This document shows, piece by piece, positions 45,815 to 57,222 of a DNA stretch of 64,000 bases; position 1 is the first letter of the stretch; every line of letters starts with the position of its first letter. The DNA is taken from contig NC_053128.1 in assembly GCF_010015445.1 (NCBI RefSeq), forward strand, positions 11,452,340 through 11,516,339, read 5' to 3'. The position numbers and the translations under genes were made by a program. The stretch is from Perca fluviatilis. Taxonomy: Eukaryota > Chordata > Actinopteri > Perciformes > Percidae. Below the pieces are notes generated by a model. That model ran no database searches and had not been told where the DNA came from. It was given only the letters and a program-made list of their open reading frames with translations.

Positions 45815-46589
45815 GCGCTGCCAAAACATGTTTCACAGAGACCTCCTGGCTGAATACACCAAGTGTAGACTGGCGGACTACTGCAGCTGCTGATGTGGTA
45901 TTTAGGGTTAGGGTTAGTTTTGGCTTAAAATGAGTCACCAAAACTACTAAATTGAGGCCCTAACGTGATGTCACGGACGTCATTGGGATTTCAAAAAGTG
46001 ACCGCGGACTTTTGGTCTCACACAGGACATGAACTTTGGTCTCCTAAATTAAAGTTTATTCGAAACATCTTCCACCCCAACCCTACCTCCTTACGTGGAA
46101 AATGGCGCTCTTAAACTTCAAATCATGCAATCTGATTGGTTCATAGCCATGATATAATAACCATATACAACGCCTATGTTGTCTAATTCCTTTGTGTTAT
46201 GACCCTGACGTCATAGTCAGGGTTTTTCAGTTTTCAATGTAGGCCTACTTGAGTATGTGCTTTAATCTTCTTGTGCATGTTCTCTCCCTCTCCTCCTGCG
46301 GTGGCGCCTGTGTGTGATGGGCTGCTGGTGAGCTTGGCTAATTGAATGCTTGACTGTGTGAGTAGGTTGTAGGTTGCTCCAGGGAAGAGATCGTTCCCAA
46401 TCTCCAAGCCTGTGGTTATAAAAGGTCAGCTTCTCCCAGTTCCTGCAGACTTTCCTCTCTTCATTCTCCCAGTTGGTCTGCCAACAGGAAGTCTCTATGA
46501 AATGTGATCAATCAGCGTCCGTATGGAACACACCGGGCATAGGAGCAGCTTGACCGCAGCGCTGTAAGATGATGTAGTATTAAGAGCGA
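45815..46589. other. Non-coding sequence with a short TTAGGG-like run
   Basis: TTTAGGGTTAGGGTTAG occurs at 45900-45916 in what looks like another old MITE (ACGTCATTGGGATTTC, CCTACCTCCTTACGTGG), but no ends could be paired. No gene. Confidence 0.4.
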
Positions 46590-46690
46590 TATTATGAAAG
46601 ACCGAAAATCCGCGTAGGGAGGATGGTTGGGGTGGTAGATGGGTCAAACAACACAGGACTTTCACCCATTAGACCGGGGTTAGTGTCCCG
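46590..46690 (-). mobile_element. Interior fragment of the CCCGGTCTCA element family
   Basis: The reverse complement matches the segment at about 35255-35325 of the element at 34738. Shared words include GATGGGTCAAACAACACAGG, ACTTTCACCC, GCGTAGGGAGG and CCGAAAATC. No terminal repeats are present. Confidence 0.75.
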
Positions 46691-49234
46691 TTCTTATACC
46701 GCGTGTCGCTGAAACGTACATTTTGTAACTCCACTCAAGATATTTTACTAAACTGTCCTTTTAACATACGTCCTGACTCAGAACGTCATGAGATTGATAA
46801 TGTGTTGATGTGCAGGCAGCCAGCCCAGGAGGGCCTATTTTATTATAAGCATGATTTATTAAAAAACAACTATAGTACTAGTAAAATTGGAATGTGATTA
46901 TAACTTGAATATTGCCATACTTGATGACTGTTCTATAAAAGCAATTGCTCACTTAAGTATGTTATGTTGTGATTACAGTGATTACTTTTCATTCTTCTTC
47001 TTTTACACTCTTTAGAGTTTGTTGCTTGACTGCTACTCCAATTGTTTTGTAACACCTGTTCTTTAGAAGATCAATTACTTGTTACAGGTAGGCTGCACAC
47101 ACATATTAGCAGTGTACCAGCCATTGTCTATCCTAGCATGTTCAGTGATGTTTTGTGACAGTGTACAGTGCACTGTGTGGTGTTTGTTTTGCACAATAGA
47201 ATAATACATGTTGTCAGTGGTAACATGAATAAATAGGGAAGTGGATACACTTTTTTTTCACCTTTTTCTACATTATTGACATTTTCAATTTTCTCAGAGA
47301 AAATGGATTTTAAGTCAACTGCCACTCTAAAAACCTCCACTAGTTATATGAGCTCTTTGCTTCACTGACATGGTGTACTTCTCCAAATCCTTTGAGATGA
47401 TTGCTTAGCAGACAAATCTGTACTCCTGTCAACTCATCACGTGCACAATTAAAACCAACAGCCCTGAAATAAAAATCATTAATGAAGCCAATCATGGGGG
47501 TGCAGTAAACTACTGGCCTGCTGACATGAGGACTGCAAAAGCAGCAGATTGAAGATGCTTCACTTACAAGATAACTTGACCTGTGACTCCAGTCCCTGTT
47601 GCCTGCTCCAAATAAGGCCTGTACTTACCATGTGGGTGGCAAATGCATGTAAATGTAAAGGTTTTAATGGATGAGTGTTCCAATCACATCCTACGAGTTT
47701 TGATTAGGTGCTACTAATCTCTTGCATTTTGCAAAACAATTAAGCCCCACAGACTTTGTTGTATTCTCCGATAACATTTCACACCATCCAATAGATGCTG
47801 AGACATTTCAATCTGGGAAAAAAAACTCCCAGACCGACTCACCGTTAGCGTACTTAATACAGATGTATTCTTCAGGTTTGCTTTTCTGAAGACCAACCCA
47901 GCGGCTCTTGCATTTACTGTACAATGGATGTTGCAGAGAGGCCACTCAGAAGGGTAGGTAGGCCAGGGTCTGGAAACTGTGTGGACAAGTATTTCAACAC
48001 AAAAGCTTCTCTCATTTTTCTATAACATACAAAGCACAGTTTACCAATGGTGAAACATCACGCTTGAGAATTGGTGTTTTCTGCTGTGTTGGCCAGCTAT
48101 TGTAAATATGTACAGAAGTGCAACCCGTTTGACTCTATAATAGTCAAAGTAAGATTCACACACATAGGGTCGGTCACCTCCTGTTTGTGAAAAAGTAAAA
48201 ATAAACGGGGAGCAGCTATGAAACTAAATGTAAAATGGGAACATCAGTGAAGGTGCAACAGTTGCACACTTTTTATTATAGTGTGATATTGGCCAAAGTG
48301 ATATTCTATCGTAATGTATTGCAGCAGGTCAGGGGAGATTTTTCTTCTTCTTCCTTTCTTTCTTTTTTTTTTTTAAATCACAGCTGAATGATCGAGGTGT
48401 GAACTTTTAATTAGACGCACTATACTGAAGAAAAAAGGCCCCTCCTCTTTTTGCTGACTTGAACCCACAACTTTAAACTCAAATGAGTGTGATCAAACAC
48501 TCCATATTTTCAGACACGGAGTGGTGTCTGGCTCGTAGCTTTTCAATGTTCGTTTATGTTGTTGACTTTGACAACTTACAATTTTTTTTATATTTTAGGG
48601 ACAGGTGTAATTTTATACAGACTTTTGTCACCTGGAACACCCAGTCTCCTACAAATTACATGTGCCGTTTGAAATATTAATTTGCACTTGCTAACATGTT
48701 ATGGAGTAAAATGACACCTAGATTACAGTCACTGGCAACATGTTCCAAAGCAGGAAGAATAAAGTCTGACTTTATATGGGTATGAAAAGGCTTAAAGGGG
48801 TACTGGGTGGATGATTGTGTGTGTGTGTGTGTGACGCCAAGGGCTTTAACACCAGAGTGATCTTTAAATCCTGAGTTTACCTTTAAAAATAACCAACCAC
48901 ATTCTTTTCCCAAACAAGTGTTTTAGGTGGTTAACCCCAATATAATATTTTTAATGAAGCTTGCATCAGACAACATACTGCACTTTTGCCTTATAAATCA
49001 TGCTCGTACTGTCTACATGTTATTACAGTAACATATGGGTTTGAGTGTTTGACCTTTCCAGCCAGCCAGTGCACCTGCCTTTAATAAAACACTAATTAGG
49101 AGTCCCATTATGATTGGAAAGCTGTCCAATTAATACATAATTATATACAAATATTCTGAGAAACACTCAGACGATTGAGCATCCTCATGGGAGACATATG
49201 TCGCATCAGGACATAGAAAAGGCAAGGTACATTG
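46691..49234. other. Non-coding sequence with a (TG)n tract
   Basis: About 2.5 kb, mostly repeat-poor. A (TG)n run is at 48815-48833, and a pyrimidine-rich patch (TTCTTCTTCCTTTC, then T13) is at about 48340-48375. The stretch 47380-47560 looks single-copy. No exon is supportable. Confidence 0.45.
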
Positions 49235-49237
49235 TTA

Positions 49238-50528
49238 AAGCAACACTAAAGCACTTTTCCTGCTTCTGTCCCCCTACAGGTTGGAAGCGGAATTGTCCAT
49301 TACCGCTGTCGTAATGTCTCATTATGGACCATATTTTAACGATCTGAAACGCAAGTATGAAACGCAAAACGCAAGTAGCTTTGTGGGCGGATCTCGGGGA
49401 CGGTTGCTATTATACCGGCGGGATAAATGAGTCTTGTGCCCGACGCAAATCTTAAATGGGTTGGTCTGAAGTAGCTGAAGTAGTAATCTCACATTCCCTT
49501 TAAGAGCAGGCGCGCTTGTTCCATGGCGGATTGCTATTATGATGCCGGATTTGCCTGGCGCACGGCAGCGGGAGCTGTCCGGGATGCGGCAAAGTAAAAA
49601 ATGCCTGTCTTGGCGATGTTGCTGCGGCTCGCGGGCGCATCTCCTCAAGTCTGGAGAGGATTGCTGCAGCCATGGAGCGTGGGCCTCCAAACGCACCACC
49701 TGCACCTGTTGTGCCCCTTCCTCCTCCCCTGACTCCATCTCCGTCCACCCACTCCACCAGGAGCGCATCGCGCATTACTCCCGGACCAGATTCCGCCAGA
49801 GTGTCCAATCCCACCGTAGTTCAACATCACGTCTCCTTAAGTCCTCTAATATTTCCTCATTTATGTCATCAACACATCCATGACTCATGGAAACGTTGTG
49901 TAAAACACAACAAGCCACAAAGAATGCTGCAACGTTTTTAGGACTGTACTGTAAAGTGCCTCCTGATCTATCCAAACACCTGAAGCGCATTTTCAGTAAT
50001 ATTTTTCTTTGTAATTATGTATGATTTGCAAAAATGGTGTGTCCGTTTAGATGAGAGAAGTGTATGCGCGTTGTGCACACGCTACATTATGGCCAAGCAT
50101 GCGCCCCTAAAATAGCATCTGACTAACGCGCTACTGACTTTAGACTAGCGCCACTGACTTTAGACCAGGTTTTTCCTGGTCAGTGGTGAAATTGTTTTCT
50201 GAAACTGCAAAATAGCACCACGTAACGTTTGGAACACGCCTCCTCTTTTCGCTGAACCGCCTCCGGGAGCACAAATACATTCCCTAATTTACCGACGTGC
50301 GTCTGTGGAGGGAAAAGTCCGCTGTGCGTCGGGTGCAAAATAGGAATGATACATACATCGGTGTACAAAGGCAATTGCGCTGAGTGCAAGATAGGACCCA
50401 AAGTCTCATTTGAACTACAGATCCGCTACCCGATCTGGCAAACTTGCATAATGTAATGTAATGTAATGGACAATTCCGCTTCCAACCTGTAGGGGGACCG
50501 CAGCGGGAAAAGGTCTCTAGTGTTGGTT
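49238..50528 (-). mobile_element. PIF/Harbinger-derived element, internally deleted
   Basis: Terminal inverted repeats of 66 bp at 49238-49303 and 50463-50528 match at 59 positions by my count, sharing CCCCCTACAGGTTGG and AAGCGGAATTGTCC. The flanks are TTA on the left and TAA on the right, close to the 3-bp TWA duplication expected of the superfamily but not identical. The only recognisable coding remnant is the transposase C-terminus at 49775-49990. At about 1.3 kb this is much shorter than an autonomous element. Confidence 0.85.
49775..49990 (-). pseudogene. PIF/Harbinger transposase (HARBI1-like) C-terminal fragment
   Basis: A 71-codon minus-strand frame begins MRFRCLDRSGGTLQYSP and includes FFVACCVLHNVSMSHG, then an acidic stretch (DDINEEILEDLRRRD). 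The order R-F-R-C-L-D, L-Q-Y-S-P and A-C-C-V-L-H-N-V is characteristic of the end of the DDE nuclease domain of Harbinger transposases and their domesticated relative HARBI1. The catalytic residues lie upstream and are absent: the sequence right of 49990 is non-coding up to the inverted repeat. It lies centrally between matched terminal repeats, so it belongs to the element at 49238-50528. Neighbouring minus frames (49322-49814) are GC-driven and not assigned. Confidence 0.8.
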
Positions 50529-53500
50529 TAAAGTGGTTCCAACTATATCCTTTATGTATATTTTGTAATTTTAGGATATTTAGCATGCAAAGAACTGTCT
50601 GAAATTGCACAGAAAAGGTTGAAATACCATTTAAAGTAAACAAAACATCTTACAGTCAAAAGGGATTTAGTTTCATCCTCACAGCACTCCATTACTGTTT
50701 TGAATAGCTCAGTTTACAGTTTATAATCCCCATTCCTGTCTCCTGGGCAGCAGTATGACAGTCTCACAAGCTCTTTAGCTCACAGTACGGCACAATGAGC
50801 TCCTTTCACTTGGGTGAGCAGAGGATAGTCCCAGAATGAAAGGTTTAGGAGTCATTAGTAAGGTTTTCGTATGTCCGTGCCGCTTTTAATTACTTCACGG
50901 CTATCGTTCATGTCCAGTGTGGAGGAGGCGGGACGCGGACGGGGAAAGAAATGCGCTTACTTAATGTGGCACTTTGTCGTTTGGCTTTGAAGCTAATGTA
51001 CTTCTGTGTGATTCTTGCTGTTCTCAGTTTGTACCTTCATGGTTGAATGCATTTATTAGAAGCCGCTTTGGATAAAAGCAGTGTAATGTAAATGTGATGT
51101 AATGTCCTTTTAATTGCTATTTGGAGGGGCCCTATAGTACCTTTTTTCCAGGCTTCTGGTGTGGAGAGCAGTACATGGAGCAGTATGAGGTTCACATTTA
51201 TATTATGGGTTGTTCACCAATCTGATAAGCCTAACAAAATACCATATTGCCTGGGCTGCTGTTATTGTCCTGATTGTATGTTTTGTTTTCAACCAAATGA
51301 GCTGATGTGGTATCATCCACTATGAGACTGTAATATAAATGAGGAAACACAAAAAGGTCCCTGTTCAATGTGTAAATTATGATGAGCTTATCTATGCAGC
51401 TTAATGAACTGCACACACACTGACATTCTAGAGGCCATTTTCAGCCAATTAACATTAAATCAGCTCAGAGCAGAATAGAAAAGAACCTGCTGCATCCGGA
51501 GAGAAATACTCCACCACCCCAAAACTGGAACAGATTTCCCACCCCATTATTTACCTCCTTGTTAGTATGTGAACATTGGCAGGATAGCGCTTTTTGTTTT
51601 CCATTAAAGACATTTCTCACACGCAGTTGCCTGCTTGCTCTCGTCATCAAATCTAAATATATTAAACAGAAGTATAAGTATAGTTCCGCAGCATATTCAT
51701 AATACCAGGGATGGCCCAAATCTCTCAACATGCCCCAGAAAAAAAAACCAGCACTGAGCCGCATGAATCATATTTATGTTGTAATTTCACTGATAGCTGA
51801 TTCTGTATCTTGTTTGAGTATTTTTATTACACGGCATGCACCCACGAGGGAAATGTCAACCCCGTAAGCACCATCAAGAATATGGTGTTCAATTTAGTAA
51901 ATGCTATCAGTGCACATTTGCATGGCGCACAGTTTTGTTTGTTCCACCTCTGAACTAATTAAGACAGAGCAGGGGAATATTCCCCTTCATTTACTGAAAT
52001 GCAGTCTCTAATGCTTTTGTTTTTTTGAATTATTCCTGGATGTTAATCGGCTGCAAAATTGTTTTGACACAAGGTATCGTTGGAACTGTTTTTTTTTTTT
52101 TTCATTTCTTTATTTGAAGTTATTTGTATTAAGACATGTCAGGTGTGAAGGATTGTGCAGAAAGCCTCTTGCTCTATGGGATTCATCAAAACAAGAATGT
52201 TTTATGCATGCACTAGTTAATGCCTAGAGGAAAAATGTCTTAATTCTCCACTTGTTCCAAATGAGTGTATTGTGTAGAGAAAAATGAGGACAAACTGAAA
52301 GATTAAAATGTAGACAATGGTGCCAAGTGACTGTTTTGTTCCAATTAGTTTCCAGTATATACAGTTTTTTCACATTTTGTGAAGACAACCTTTCCATAAC
52401 CTTTAAGTAAGTCCTTTTTGTTACCTATACCATAACCTTATAGAAGCTGCTATGCATCGGAATCATCCATCACTGAACGCATCACTGAATGAAATAGTTT
52501 CCATCCACGTGTTTTTATGTGCAATAAATTGCAAGTATCGCATTAGAAAAGCCTGATGGGAACGTCAAAAGTTTGATAAAACGGCACTAATTTTCCCCTT
52601 AACACTTTGTACGCTCTCTTGGAGTGGTTGATGCCTTTGTTGAAAAAGAGTTAAATGGGATATGGAAACGCCTTTGCAAAATAAGTTCTGAGGTATTGAA
52701 CATTTAACTCACATGAGTGATCAGCTGTTTCACCTGTCGGTGTCTTCCCGGAATATTCCCATAACGTGTTTTTGTCTCCAGACAGCCGAACATAGCCAAT
52801 ACTAGTTGACAGAACAATTAAAACTTGCCCAACTGAACCCCTCAAATTCCCGAAGACCTCTCTCCATTTTTTTCTCGTAGATGGGTTAGATGGCCAAGGC
52901 GACTTGTTTTGTTTACAAGTAGCAACCTCTGCTTCTGTTCTTCTACTAGCCTAGTTTATTCCCTCTGAACCAGTTGTTGGAAACGTGCCTAATTTTCGCA
53001 GCCTTTCAAAAGTAGTTTGCTGGAAACATGGCCAGTTGCCTATATGTTGATAGCAATGTTAAGCCAAGAAAGTAATGCATCAAATGCCACCCTGACATTT
53101 CACTCGACAATCATATGTGAGCCCATGTATAATATATTTCTACCATCACAACTGCGACAACTAGTCTAGCAACCAGAATTTTGGCAAATTGTAGCAAAAA
53201 TGAACTATGAACCGCTATTTCTGTAATTCAGTTCTGCATTCCATAAATTGCTGTGTTTTGTAGTAAGTACACTTGGACATTTGTAGTTACTCAAAGTTCT
53301 CTTTGAAATCCTCTTTGGCTTCCACAGATTTAAGGGAGTGGGAGGGTCAGAGCATCAGGTCTCACAGATTTCAATGGTATCTTTTGTTGAAACTCAAGGA
53401 CTCAAAGAGCGGCGCAGAACCCATTTTGGTTTGCTTAAAGTAGCAATCCTTGTCAAGCATCTCTCACTCTGTTCATCATTCTCTCAATGCTCCTCCAACC

Positions 53501-54135
53501 CCCTAGAATGTTGCTGACACTATATGCTATAAGTGCTACCAGATGTAGTGCTTGGCATTCAGACCATAGAATCCAACTTTTTTTTCTCTCAGAAGACCAG
53601 ATAATGTTTTTTCCTCGTGCTATTGGCGTCCTTTAGTTGCCGTTTGGCAAACTCCAAGCAAGCTGTCATGCCATTTATTTAGCAGTGGCTTCTGTCTAGC
53701 CACTATACCATAAGCGCATGATGGATGTAGTGCTGCAGACAGGCCTGTCCTTCTTTAAGGTTCTGCCAGCTCTGCTGAGAAACTCTGACGCTGATTCATT
53801 AGGCTTTCACTTCTGTTTCCTAACAAGGCCCATCATATAAAGTTAATGACAAGTTGTCCGAACACATTTTTCTAGTAAGACAGGTTATGAGTTTTACGTT
53901 AACCTTATTTGTATATCTCTGGTTTGACACAGCACCAAGACAGAAAATGTGCATACATGCAGTATATTATCAAATTAATATACCACAAATCTACAAAGCA
54001 GGACACATTTTTGCTAAATGTGGAGTCTAACATCAAAACTCGTAAATGCGTATGTCAATGACATTTTCTATATTTAAATAATCTCCATTTGATGAAGTAA
54101 GATGCCTGTAATTGATTCCAAAAGATCTTTCCAAA
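50529..54135. other. Mostly repeat-poor non-coding stretch of 3.6 kb
   Basis: GCCGCTTTGGATAAAAGCAG near 51061 with TGTAATG repeats after it is a widespread fish repeat terminus. A T15 tract lies near 52089. Otherwise apparently single-copy. The interval 51860-52020 is notably free of repeats and might be conserved non-coding DNA, which cannot be tested here. No exon found. Confidence 0.45.
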
Positions 54136-54136
54136 A

Positions 54137-54170
<34 letters not shown>

Positions 54171-54171
54171 T
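54136..54171. repeat. (ATT)n microsatellite
   Basis: About 11 ATT units followed by a T-rich tract. Confidence 0.93.
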
Positions 54172-54300
54172 TTTTTTATTTCTTCCAATAGCCTATTTAA
54201 CAACAAATACCTATTTCAACATGGTTGTTTGTAATTCACTGGTTGATTTCGCAATTGTATATTCAAATTAAAGAATTCAATAGCAGAAACAAGACCTACC

Positions 54301-54769
54301 CTAGAAACACACCGCACGCTGCTGCACCACGAATAGCCGCAAAGCGGAGCTATTTTCATTTCCGCGTCTTATTTAATCTGTCCGGTCACACCAGCTGCCA
54401 TCAGGCGTGGAGCGGCCGCGACGCCCACATGCTGCAGCAATTGTTTCAGCATCTCCTCTATTTCTTCTGCGAGCCGCTGTGCAGCTAAATACTTTACAAA
54501 ATAAACCAAATTTCAAAATAAAACACCCAGGTTTATGGTGATTTTGGCTGTCTTGACTTCTCAGCTTTGTCTACAGCGAGACAGGCAATCAGGCACACAG
54601 AGAGAGAGAGACCAACGGAGGGACAGACACTCACTGGGAGAGAGAGAGAGCCGTTTTGTATAGTGGAGAGGAAAATAAACAGATGAACAGCCAGGTGCGC
54701 GACCAGGTACGAATCTACGTTTCGCGGCTATTTGCGGCGCTTCAGCGTGCAGTGTGTTCCAGAGGCTAG
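54301..54769. mobile_element. MITE with CTAG...CTAG ends
   Basis: The left end CTAGAAACACACCGCACGCTG and the reverse complement of the right end, starting CTAGCCTCTGGAACACACTG and then CACGCTG, match with a short offset. ATAGCCGC occurs inside each end. The interior has (GA)n patches near 54600 and 54640 and more CpG than its flanks. Flanks CCTACC and TCTACC hint at a decayed duplication. No coding sequence. Confidence 0.6.
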
Positions 54770-54773
54770 TCTA

Positions 54774-55330
54774 CCACATTGCTAACATCTCTGCGATGCT
54801 GTACTTGGGTAATGCTATGCTTTATGCTGAATGCTAACAATTTCAATATTGCTAACATCTCTGCAAGGCTGTCCTTGAGTACCGCTATCCTGATGTTTAG
54901 CAGGAATAATGTTTTTTTTATCATAACTTAGGGTACTTTTATGTTTTGTCAGTTAGCAGTTAACACAAAGAACATCTGGATTTTCATTTGGTCAAAAAAA
55001 TCTAAATTGTCAAATTTGATGATACATGAAAAGTAATGGGCTCAGCAAAGTTATTACAATTCATCCTTTGGGCAACATGAATTTCTGTAGCAAATTCCAT
55101 TGCAATCTATCTAATCATTTTTGAGACATTTCAATACAGTGAAACCCAAAAATGTCAACCTCAGACTGTAGGAAAAAATCAAGAGGATCAGCAAAGACAA
55201 AATGATTCACCCTCTGGGGACAATAAATGCCTGCACAAAATTACATGGCAATCCATCTGATAGTTTTTGAGATATTTTAGTCTGGACAGTAGTTGTGAAC
55301 TGACCAGCATGGCCATAAATTAAACTACGC
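54774..55330 (+). repeat. Diverged dispersed repeat, two tandem copies
   Basis: The pattern GGGCTCAGCAAAGTTATTACAATTCATCCTTTGGGCAACATGAATTTCTG is repeated in diverged form 155 bp later as GGATCAGCAAAGACAAAATGATTCACCCTCTGGGG, each followed by AATCYATCT and TTTTTGAGAYATTT. Upstream, TTGCTAACATCTCTGC also occurs twice (about 54779 and 54847). This is a common teleost interspersed repeat of uncertain class. Confidence 0.55.
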
Positions 55331-55759
55331 TGCTAACATGGCCAAAATGACTTAAAATGTAAAGACTTTTGTAGTGAATAAACTCTCCAAATCATGTTTT
55401 TCCTTTATCATTATTATGATGAATGGAATGTGGCTCAATACTTTCCATTGTCATTCTACACTATGTAAACAATATGTAGAGTTGACTAAATTGACTCCAA
55501 AACAGTGATGCACGTAGAATCACGAGGTGACACTCGCTCCTCTCTGAGAGCCATTGTAATTCGCACTGAGTGGGATGCCAATGCTACGTCCGGATGATCC
55601 TTAAAGGTTGCCCTTTACAGAGCCAAGCGTCAGTGCACCTATTCAGCTGGGATACGACTTTCCCTGTGATGCTGCAGGAGTGGCATCTAGTGCCCAGGGA
55701 CTTTAGAAAGGTGAAAACCTTCACAGCAATTAATAGTAAACTGACCCAACCACAGATCA

Positions 55760-55898
55760 GGGCAGCAGGATGGTGCAGTAAGAAGAATCTGGGCCTAAAA
55801 AACAAAATCCTCCTTCAAAAACCATCCAGGTGTCCTTGAGAAAGATATTCAATCCTTAGCAGACAATTACCCAACAGGGATCAATAAAGTATCATGTT
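55760..55898 (+). mobile_element. tRNA-SINE-like fragment
   Basis: Order of GCAGGATGGTGCAGT, AGGTGTCCTTGAGAAAGATA and ACAGGGATCAATAAAGTATC is that of tRNA-derived fish SINEs with the GGGATCAATAAAGT tail. The A and B boxes are too decayed to define. Confidence 0.5.
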
Positions 55899-57218
55899 AA
55901 TTTTTTTAACATTCCTAAAGTCTCAGAGAATTGGTCCGCTGAGATCTTGAAAAATTAACTATTGTTCCTCATTCAGTTAGACAGATGCTCAGGGAGAATG
56001 GCAGTAGGACGGATAGATTCACACTTTAATACGCATGCACAGTCATCCATCTTCCTGCGACATCAAGGGCCAATGGCCAGTCAAAGTGACGAATTCCCCT
56101 CATTGATGTTTCCCTCTTCATCAAATGCATATTCACAGGCCTAAACACAACCGCATGAAAAGCCCTTGACATAAGAGTCCCCTTTGATGAGTGTGTTGGC
56201 TTGAGGAGTTTGTGACATTAGATCGGAAGTGGATACAGATATCTATCACACAACAAGTGTTAAGCTTCCCTGCATTTATTAGGCAGTGTTTGATTTCAAA
56301 GGCTTCGGTCGTTGCTCAAAGGTCTCGATCAGTCACGCCGTCTTCAATCCCAGCTGGAGACGTTTTATATATGGCTCCTTAATTTCCTTCTCGAGTATCC
56401 TTGTTCGCCAGGACAGATATCCTTCAAAGCCCACTGATCCAGCCACGAGAAGCTTCGGTCAGGATTGTTTGCTTTGCCAAGGTGTGATGGAGTGGACTGG
56501 GTCCCTCCTGTGTCCTCGTCAGTGTGTCATTCACTGACGGCTTCACGTTGAGTCACTAAGTTATTCCACTGCAGGGAGCGACAGTCTCACATACAGTATA
56601 CATCCTCATAAAATTTGTCACTCATCCATGCAACTTTCCCGAGGGCTGCCATCTTTCCTTGTTTTTATGTTTCGAAATGGCATGAGAGTAACATGTTGCG
56701 TCACATGGCATAGCCGTATGTGAAAAGCGCCTTTCGACTATTGCATAAATGTGCTTGGCAATTGTAAATGTCAGTCTGGTGTTTGTTTGCCTTTGAGTAA
56801 TTTTTCTGTAAAAGTCACAATGTCAATTTTTCTGTCAGACCTAGTAATGTTTCTGTTACACTTCCAAAACTGCATATTTCTGATTTAAATACTATCACAA
56901 TGATGGAAAGACTACAAAGACAATGAAAGAAATGCAGTGAGAACTGTAATAAATTTGTCATTTGAATATAATTTGTTACGCACAAAAGTGTTTAATAAAC
57001 CATGATATATTCAATGAGTCAATGAGCCATGTTTAAGTTTGAGGAATTTTTTCATGTCAGATCAGTATCTCAGTTGTGTTTGCATTCATTTCCCCCCCGC
57101 TCGCAGCGTGTGGGGCAAAAGAGGAAAGGCATAAAGTAGACAACCATGCTCGTGGCTCTGTGAGGCTGTACTTAGACTAGAGTCCACACAACACAAGTGT
57201 ATTCTTGAAAATGGGCCC
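55899..57218. other. Non-coding sequence, no feature recognised
   Basis: Unassigned. Frames at 56191-56537 overlap each other, show no domain, and lack splice context. A C8 run lies near 57091. Confidence 0.45.
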
Positions 57219-57222
57219 TTAA

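Noticed and set aside
49322..49941. Several long overlapping frames (up to 148 codons) beside the Harbinger fragment
   Set aside because: I looked for the Myb-like second protein of Harbinger elements but saw no Myb motif; the frames follow from GC-rich sequence.
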